Under the pieces are notes generated by a model. The model saw nothing but the letters and a program-made list of their open reading frames with translations, searched no databases and was not told where the DNA came from. Of a DNA stretch of 64,000 bases, positions 56,218-64,000 are shown in pieces (position 1 is the stretch's first letter; each line of letters starts with the position of its first letter). The stretch lies in the NCBI GenBank assembly GCA_010356995.1, contig ML996691.1, forward strand, positions 1,058,641-1,122,640. Reading direction: 5' to 3'. The position numbers were made by a program, and so were the translations under genes. Source of the stretch: Trichodelitschia bisporula. Lineage: Eukaryota > Ascomycota > Dothideomycetes > Phaeotrichales > Phaeotrichaceae.

Positions 56218-59200
56218 TCACACAGATTGCACCCCCTCATCCGTCCCCCAAAACCCCTGCACCCCGCGCCTCTCAAACGTCCCCTCCCCAGGCGCCCTCC
56301 GGTACGTATACCCCAAAAACGCGCCCTGTCGACGAACCTCCAGCGCCGCCCTCGCCGTCTTCGGATCCCGCAATATCTTATCCCTCGCCCGCTTCCTCTC
56401 CTTCTTAACCCCTTTCTCCTTCTGCGCCAGCCACCCATCCCCGAACCCACACTGCGCGGCCAAACGCCCAACCTCCCCAGCGCTGCTCGTCTTCCCCCCT
56501 AGAAAAGGCGGAGACCACGGTCGCGGCACACCACCCCGGCCCCGCGGCTCCTCGCTAGCAGACCGTGGCTGTGACTCAACTTCCGCCTCCGCCTCCGCCG
56601 CGCGCTCGATCTCATCCCATTCATCTGACTCCTCGCTCCCCGCATCGCCGCCCACGCCGAGGATCTCCGCCTCGGGCTCGAACCACTGTGTGATAGGTTG
56701 GTCGGCAGCGAGGCGCGGGACCCACGGCGGGCGCTGCTGGTGCAGGGTGGCCCAGTTGAGGCCGCGGAAGAAGGGGTGCGCTTTAATATCTGCGCCGCTG
56801 TCGGGACAGACGAAGAACGGCGCTGATGGGCGGGGGGGCGGGGAGCCGCTGTTGCTGGTGGTGTGGAGGGAGGTGTGTGAGACTGCGTTCGCCAAGCGGC
56901 GCATCCTGGTTCCCGTCGGGCTGGAGCGGGGTGCGTCGTTGAGGCGGTAGGCGCGGTTGGAGAGGCGGTAGGGGCGGTCTTGGAGGAGGGAGCGGATTAG
57001 GTGGATTGCGCCGGTGGAGACGGGAGGGAGGGGGCGCGGGGGACCGTGGCTGGGTCGGTGGTAGCGGGGGGAAATGGGGAAGGTGAGGGTTGCGTCGTGG
57101 TGCTAGGCGGGTTAGGTGGCGGTGGTCTCGAGGGGGTTAGGGACGTACCAGGATCTTTGCCTTGGTCTCCTCGCGCTTGTCGCAGTAGAAGGGTGTGCTA
57201 CCGTACAGGCACTGAAGGGTGAGTATGACGGCCTTGAAGGGGAGAATGGGTTGCGCACCTCATAGAGAATGATCCCCACGCTCCACCAGTCACACCGCCC
57301 GTCGTACATCTCTCCCCGAATCACTTCCGGCGCCATATACTGACTGGTACCGACCACACTCTTCGCCAACCGCCGTCGGCCCGTCGCATCCAACCGATCC
57401 AGCACCCCATCGCCCTCAGGCCGGGTCGACCTCCTCTCCAGCACCTCACCATGCTTCTTCGCCGCGTTTTCCCTCTCCGCCTCCCGCGCGCGATCCTCAG
57501 CATCCCCCAGGACCACGATGCCGAGGCGTTCGAGCAGGCCCTCGCGGGTGGCATTGAAGTATGCCTGGTGATGCGCCCAGTGACCATCAAACGCGAGGCC
57601 GAAGTCCGAGATGCGCAAGTGGCCCTCAGCACTGATCAAAAAGTTATCCGGCTTAACATCGCGGTGCAACCAGCGCAGCCGGTGCGCCTCCTCCACGCAC
57701 ATCACCATCTCGGCCACGTACCACCGGGCCATGGCCTCGGGGAGGACATCCTCGCGGAGCAGCAGACCCAGAAAATCCCCACCAACCTGATACTCCATCA
57801 CCAGATACAAATGCCGCGCATCCTGAAACGCCGCCACCAGCGGAACGACCCACTTCGCCCCGGCGGCCTGCACGAGAAAGTCCCGCTCAGCCCGCAAATG
57901 CCCCTCCTGGCTCGCACGCAGCATCGCCGTCTTCCGAATCACCTTCATGGCAAACACCTCTCCCCCGCCTCGACCCTTCTTCTCCCGCACCAGCCGCACA
58001 ACCCCAAAACTCCCCTTCCCCAGCACTCGCACCATTTCATACCCGCCCACAGCGCGTGCCCGCCCCGCGCCCCTGAGCCGGCTCTTCAACGCCCGTGTCG
58101 CACGCAGGTGCGCGCTCTCCGCCGCCGCCCACCGCGCTAGCCCGGCCGCCCGTACCGGCCCACGCACGCCTGCGGCGCGCAGTGCAGTCTCGACCGAGGC
58201 CCGTCGCTGCGCGCGCAGCTCGGCGGCCGCGCGCTCCGGCTGCAGGAGCGTCGCGAATAGCGTCTCGAGCCCGATTTTTGCGGCAGCTGCGTACTCAACC
58301 GTTAAGATCGAAGCCCCGACCGGAAAGTCGTTGTCCCCACCCCCGACGTGCGGCGACCCTGCCTGCATTAGCACATCCATCCCGTCCACGCGGGGAAACG
58401 CACCTCCACTTCCCGGACTCTCCTGGCTTACGCTCAAGTCGCTGGTCGGCGGCGTGCTGCTCAACTCCGCACGTGGGCTGCTGCCCGGCTCGATCTCTTC
58501 ACTATCTACCGCACTGCTCTCGCCCGTGGCTGGTAGGGCGTCGCGTACGTTGGGTCTCGCTGCGCGTGCTGGGCGGTAGACCACTGTCGCGGCGGCCAGG
58601 GGTGGGGAGCGCCAGCCCGGGCGGGTTGCGCGAGGGCGGGATGGTTCAGGAATGCGAAACGGGTCGGGAGGAGGTGAGGTTGGCGTCGAGTTGCTGAACA
58701 TGCTACTCAACCGGCGGGTCAGGCCGTGGAAGCCTGGGCCCGGGGCCGAAGCCGATTTGCTGTGACGTAAGCTGCGCCTCGGGAGGAGAAGCGGGTGGAG
58801 CGTACTCGCCGTCCAGAGCGTGAAAGGCGCCACGTGAGCTAGAGCGAGTTGGGCGGGCTGGCAGGCAGAGGATTGGGGAGCTCGGCCGAGAGGGCAGATA
58901 GGGGAGGGACGGCGTTGCGGAGAGACGCCTCTTCGGCGAGGGCGTGGGCGTGGGCGAGGGGGATGTGAGCAGCATGCTGTCGTCGCTTTTTGGGGAGGAC
59001 GGGGAAGTGGATGTGTTGATCGGTAGTGGGGCAGGCGGGTGTGATGCTGGGACATTAGTGCTAATGACGAGGTGGGGAGGGTAGATTTACACCGCCGTAG
59101 TTTCAACGCGCCCAGCAGCTTGGAGCCACTGCGACGGAGGCGGGCGAGGGATTTGTTTGGGCTTAACGGGGACCGGAGGAGTGGTGGGGTTGGGGAGCGC

Positions 59201-59385
59201 GGCGGGCCGGTGGGCCGTCGTGTGAGGAGGGGGGACATTGCATTGGGAGAATGGGTTGGTTGGCGGGATGAGTGGGAGAGGAGCGGGTTATATGGCTTGT
59301 GGGATGGTGTTGGGAGGTGCGGATCTGGTGGTGAGGTTGCGCTTGCTTTACCGGCGGCTTTGGTGGGAGGGAAAGCGGGATGCAT
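56218..59385 (-). CDS. NDR/LATS-family AGC serine/threonine kinase
   Basis: Minus-strand exons 59385-59091, 59046-58806, 58759-57259, 57211-57149 and 57102-56218 give 994 residues. The N-terminal ~330 are Ser/Pro-rich. An Ala/Arg-rich helical block (VEYAAAAKIGLETLFATLL...) corresponds to the Mob-binding region. The kinase domain starts near 417 (GYEMVRVLGKGSFG), with VAIK-equivalent 'VFAMKVIRK', catalytic HRDVKPDN, DFGLA, the NDR-type insert 'YFNATREGLLERLGI' and activation loop GTSQYMAPEVI. Splicing adds 'YECLYGSTPFYCDKREETKAKIL' and the C-lobe. A hydrophobic motif 'FLGYTYRR' near the end fits NDR kinases. Homologues (Cot1/Orb6, Dbf2/Sid2) control polarity and septation with Mob proteins. 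The exact subfamily is unclear. The start could also be the ATG at 59241. The two 5' introns are inferred from frame and splice signals. Confidence 0.85.
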
Positions 59386-60230
59386 GACGTGGACGGCCTT
59401 GCCCGCTGGCTAAGATGCTGGGAATTTGAGCTGGTTCTGGGTGCGAACTGCCTCGCTGCTAGAAAGGCGAAGGTTGTCCATCCTCAAAGCAATACTGTTG
59501 GCCCTACATCGCCGCTAGGTCCCACTGGCCTTGCGCACGGCTTGGGTACACCAAATATCGCCAGCTTACAGCCTGATATGAAGTCAGCTATGAGTCTTCA
59601 AGTAAACAAGCACAGTAAGTAGTCTTGCCACCCAACCGCTTCGATGACCCTTTCCCGGCGAGCCGATGCAGCTGATGCAAGCGGAGGAAAGACCGATCTG
59701 AGTGCTTTGGACCTGCGGCGCGCAGTGGACGGCGGGGGCAGTATGGCCTTAGGATTTTCGAAAGGCATGAGGTGAAGAGCTCGTGCTGTCTACGGTACCT
59801 AACGTGTGCGGGAAATGATTAGTTCTAGTAGGGAGACAGAACACGTACTACTGGTGATCTCGCAAGTTCTAAATACGGTATCAATGAAAAGTGAGGTGCT
59901 TGATGTAATAGTCATCTTGAAAATGGCCGCAGCTGGATGCTTTGGGAACGACAGACATTGGAAGAGAGAAAGCAGAATAGGAACAATTGGGACGGTCAGT
60001 TGGAAAAAGGTGGCACGATGGGAAGCTGGGAAGTAAAAGGACACGCACTCAACCCCCAGGAGGATGAGCTGTGGGTTAGGTTACCGCCATCGTCCCTACC
60101 ATCCCAGCCCCGTTCGTATCTTCTTCCCTCAAAGCCGCATCATCCACTCTTGCCTTCTCAAAAGGCCACCCGTCCCTCGCTGCCTTGTTCTCATCCCTCC
60201 ACACCCCTCCGCGCCCGCGTCTAGCACATC
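59386..60230. other. divergent intergenic
   Basis: This contains the kinase promoter and further upstream sequence. No gene or repeat was recognised. Confidence 0.45.
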
Positions 60231-60290
60231 CCCAGTCGGCACCAGACACCGAACCGCACTCCCCAGCCGGCACCAGACACCGAACAGCAC
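60231..60290. repeat. 30-nt tandem duplication
   Basis: Two adjacent units sharing CGGCACCAGACACCGAAC, with a few mismatches. Confidence 0.8.
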
Positions 60291-60341
60291 GTCCAGAATG
60301 CCGCCGCAGCCAGGCGCTTCTGGAAACCGTGGATATCGGGA

Positions 60342-60373
60342 GGCAGGAACTACGTCAGGCAGGAACTACGTCA
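60342..60373. repeat. perfect 16-nt tandem duplication
   Basis: GGCAGGAACTACGTCA occurs twice head to tail with no mismatch. Confidence 0.9.
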
Positions 60374-60715
60374 ACAACATTGGGACAGTGGGGTTGCAAA
60401 GGAGTGGCGTAATGAGAAGTTGGGCGACGAGAGTTTGAGCTGTGGGCTAGGGGACCAGTCAGGCCGTACCGTAAGAAGGTAACTTCCTTGAGCTCAGCGA
60501 AAAAAAGTCGTGTCGAGCATTCGTCGGTAGCCTCTAATAAAGGCTGGGAGGGAGGTGACATGACTTTTTTTGGGGAGTCCCTGTTCTGTCCCGGGGTTTG
60601 ATCGTGCCTCTCCCACAAGGCTGAGCCAAGCCCCACCCCAGTCGCTCCTGCAGTAGTATGACATCATGCTCAAACCTTGCTGTGTGAAGCTTACCACATC
60701 ACTTCAAAGCATCTC

Positions 60716-60981
60716 GCACCGTGCATCTCGCACCGTGCATCTCGCATCTCGCATCTCACCACTGCAAAACACTCACCGCCATCTCTGCCATCTCTGCCAA
60801 ATCCACAAACAAACAAACCACCCGTCTCAACCTCAACCACTCCCTCAATTACCAACCTCTTCACACCTTACCTCCTACCAGACAGACATATCTCCTCAAC
60901 ACCACCTCCTCAACACCATCCACCTCCGCAACACCATCCACCTCCTCAACACCATCCACCTCTGCAACACTATCCACCTCC
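60716..60981 (+). repeat. tandem repeats in the probable 5' leader of the gene at 60988
   Basis: Two blocks. The first (60716-60759) is built of CTCGCACCGTGCAT and GCATCT units. The second (about 60895-60981) has four to five copies of an 18-nt unit close to CAACACCATCCACCTCCT. The sequence between is C/A-rich. The second block ends only six bases before the start codon, so it should be in the mRNA leader. Confidence 0.75.
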
Positions 60982-60987
60982 CAAAAA

Positions 60988-61614
60988 ATGTGTCTCTTCA
61001 CAACAACCTCCTCCCGCCACACCCAACCCTTCAACCGCCCCAACCCCCACGGCAGCAACTACTCCCCCCACCACCCCTCCGCCGTCGGCGCCACCCAACT
61101 CTCCCTCCCCGCCGAATCCTTCGACAAGCGGCGTCCCAGCAAAGGCCTCAAGCCGCACGGCGCCCACGAGGGTCATCCGGGCGGGCACCACCAGCACGGC
61201 GGGCTCCTCCTCGCGCCGCGCGAGCACGAGATTCTACACCGGAACGACGGGAAGGAGAGTAGGGTGCGGGACGACTATGACCGGAGGCATCATCATGACG
61301 GCGGCAGGAGTTCGAGGGATTTTAGGGACTCGAGGGACTTTAGGGATTCGAGAGATTTTAGGGATTCGAGGGAGTGGCGGGATAGTGGGGTTGAGTATGG
61401 GAGTGGGAGGGTGAGTCGCGAGGGCTTTGGTGGGTATGGGGAGCAGCCTGTGAGGAGGAGGAGTCTTGAGGGGAGGGGGGGCAGGAAGAGTCGCGAGAGT
61501 GTGGGTGTGCCGGACTGGGTGAGGGGCGGTGGGAGGGATCCGAGGGGGAGTGGGAGTGTGAGGGATGTGAGGGAGATTCGGGATGTGCGGGATATGCGCG
61601 AGGTGCGCTACTGA
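60988..61614 (+). CDS. repeat-rich, charged protein of unknown function
   Basis: A single exon of 208 residues starting MCLFTTTSSRHT in an A-rich context (CAAAAAATG). The frame is open further upstream but offers no ATG there. The N-terminal 60 residues are Ser/Pro/His/Asn-rich, followed by 'FDKRRPSKGLKPHGAHEG' and a His/Gly-rich patch. From about residue 108 the protein is dominated by Arg, Asp, Ser and Gly. It has a six-residue repeat RDFRDS (three to four copies, coded at 61311-61385), 'RRRSLEGRGGRKSRESVG' and a terminal VRDVREIRDVRDMREVRY with alternating charge. I recognise no family. The alternating Arg/Asp pattern resembles RD-type low-complexity regions of RNA-binding proteins, but no RNA-binding domain is present. 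All three frames are fairly open here, so the call is moderate. Confidence 0.55.
   Translation: MCLFTTTSSRHTQPFNRPNPHGSNYSPHHPSAVGATQLSLPAESFDKRRPSKGLKPHGAHEGHPGGHHQHGGLLLAPREHEILHRNDGKESRVRDDYDRRHHHDGGRSSRDFRDSRDFRDSRDFRDSREWRDSGVEYGSGRVSREGFGGYGEQPVRRRSLEGRGGRKSRESVGVPDWVRGGGRDPRGSGSVRDVREIRDVRDMREVRY
61311..61385 (+). repeat. 18-nt in-frame coding repeat
   Basis: Three to four copies of a unit close to GATTTTAGGGATTCGAGG, each encoding RDFRDS-like residues within the gene at 60988. Confidence 0.8.
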
Positions 61615-61933
61615 TATTCCCCGTGATCGGGGAGCGCCGGACACGTTTGGGCGAGTGAAGGCGGGAGATTCACGAACATAGGTTTGGGTACTTGCCAATG
61701 ATGGGACGAAGTCATGATGGTTTTGGATATAAGATTTGGTGTAGATGTTGGCGTATGGGATGCTTGTCGGGTTGGCTTCATAATGCAGCTGCTTGGGGAT
61801 GCTGGAGTGAATCATCATGGTTTGGAAACAAGATTCGGTTCTGGGTATGGATGTACGGAATACATATTGGCCTTGCTCTGTCGACATAGCAACCTCTTCC
61901 TCGTTACCCTGCCGAGCCTATCTCTCTCGTCCT
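61615..61933. other. convergent intergenic
   Basis: The 3' flank of the repeat-rich gene, up to dispersed repeat copy B. No gene recognised. Confidence 0.5.
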
Positions 61934-62136
61934 TCTCTGATGGGAGCAAGGGGTCATTACGTGCGGAGGCAACTGTAAAACTGAAGAGTGAAGTGTAGAC
62001 GAAGAGAGGAAGAGAGTCGGTGACTCAAGAATATATGCACGATGTCCTCCGATGCTCCTTCCTTAGCTGCGAGCACTTTGCGTCACGTTTAGCCTGTTCC
62101 TTCCTGACATAACAATACTCCTGTACATGTCTACAT
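61934..62136 (+). repeat. dispersed repeat, copy B
   Basis: About 203 bp aligned to copy A at 13986-14202 in the same orientation, sharing 'ctgatgggagcaa', 'ggcaactgtaaaactgaag', 'gagaggaagagagtc' and 'catgtctacat'. It ends six bases before the stop codon of the monooxygenase on the other strand, so it must form that gene's 3' UTR or terminator region. Confidence 0.8.
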
Positions 62137-62141
62137 CATCA

Positions 62142-63865
<1,724 letters not shown>

Positions 63866-63982
63866 TCAGACAGAGAAGATGGTGAGCGTCGAAAGTTTCG
63901 GGGGCGAAGACGACGATTATATCCCCGAGTACCATGGTAGCACGCGATATACGTAGTATACATGGCCTTGGGCCCAGCTGCA

Positions 63983-64000
63983 CCCCCCCCCCCCCCCCCC
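63983..64000. repeat. terminal poly-C run
   Basis: Eighteen consecutive C reach the window edge. It could be a true homopolymer or a sequencing/contig-end artefact. Confidence 0.9.

Overview
This window is a fragment of a filamentous ascomycete (Pezizomycotina) nuclear genome, most likely a dothideomycete-like fungus. The evidence is the many 43-83 nt introns with GTRNGT-type donors and CTRAC-like branch points a few bases before the acceptor, a Zn2Cys6 regulator, a CAP20/perilipin-like protein known from filamentous ascomycetes, CT-rich promoter tracts and a tRNA gene with a short intron. The species assignment is inference. I rebuilt exon structures by hand from splice signals and reading-frame continuity; no cDNA or homology search was available.

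Layout. 0.2-4.8 kb: a BFR1-type coiled-coil protein (+), a small unknown Ser-rich protein (-) and a stomatin-family protein (-). 4.8-7.2 kb: no gene, but a 25-nt minisatellite. 7.2-13.6 kb: a predicted secreted/GPI-type protein (+), a membrane-associated flavin monooxygenase (-), a Csn12/Thp1-like PCI protein with a long N-terminal extension (+) and a doubtful small ORF. 13.6-21.3 kb: sparse, holding a diverged dispersed repeat, a CAP20-like lipid-droplet protein and an intron-containing tRNA-His. 21.3-25.2 kb: a seven-exon Zn2Cys6 transcription factor. 25.2-40.1 kb: a 15-kb stretch with no recognisable gene. 40.1-43.3 kb: a divergent pair, ISC1 phospholipase C and the SWD3/WDR5 WD40 protein. 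45.4-46.9 kb: a secreted Cys/Pro-rich protein interrupted by a 456-base assembly gap. 47.8-54.7 kb: REV1 translesion polymerase (-), the nucleolar FKBP FPR4 (+) and a Yippee-domain protein (-). 55.3-59.4 kb: a VOC/glyoxalase-fold protein (-) and an NDR-family kinase (-). 61.0-63.8 kb: a repeat-rich unknown protein (+) and a Baeyer-Villiger-type monooxygenase (-), whose 3' flank carries the second copy of the dispersed repeat. The window ends in an 18-base poly-C run.

How the genes relate. These are mostly unlinked housekeeping genes: RNA/ribosome association, mRNA export or COP9-like PCI function, COMPASS histone methylation, histone chaperoning, DNA damage tolerance, sphingolipid turnover and morphogenesis kinase signalling. 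I see no convincing biosynthetic cluster, defence system or intact transposon. The points most worth a second look are the dispersed repeat pair, the gene desert beside the Zn2Cys6 factor, the three UBM-like motifs in REV1, and the tRNA-His gene with an encoded CCA.
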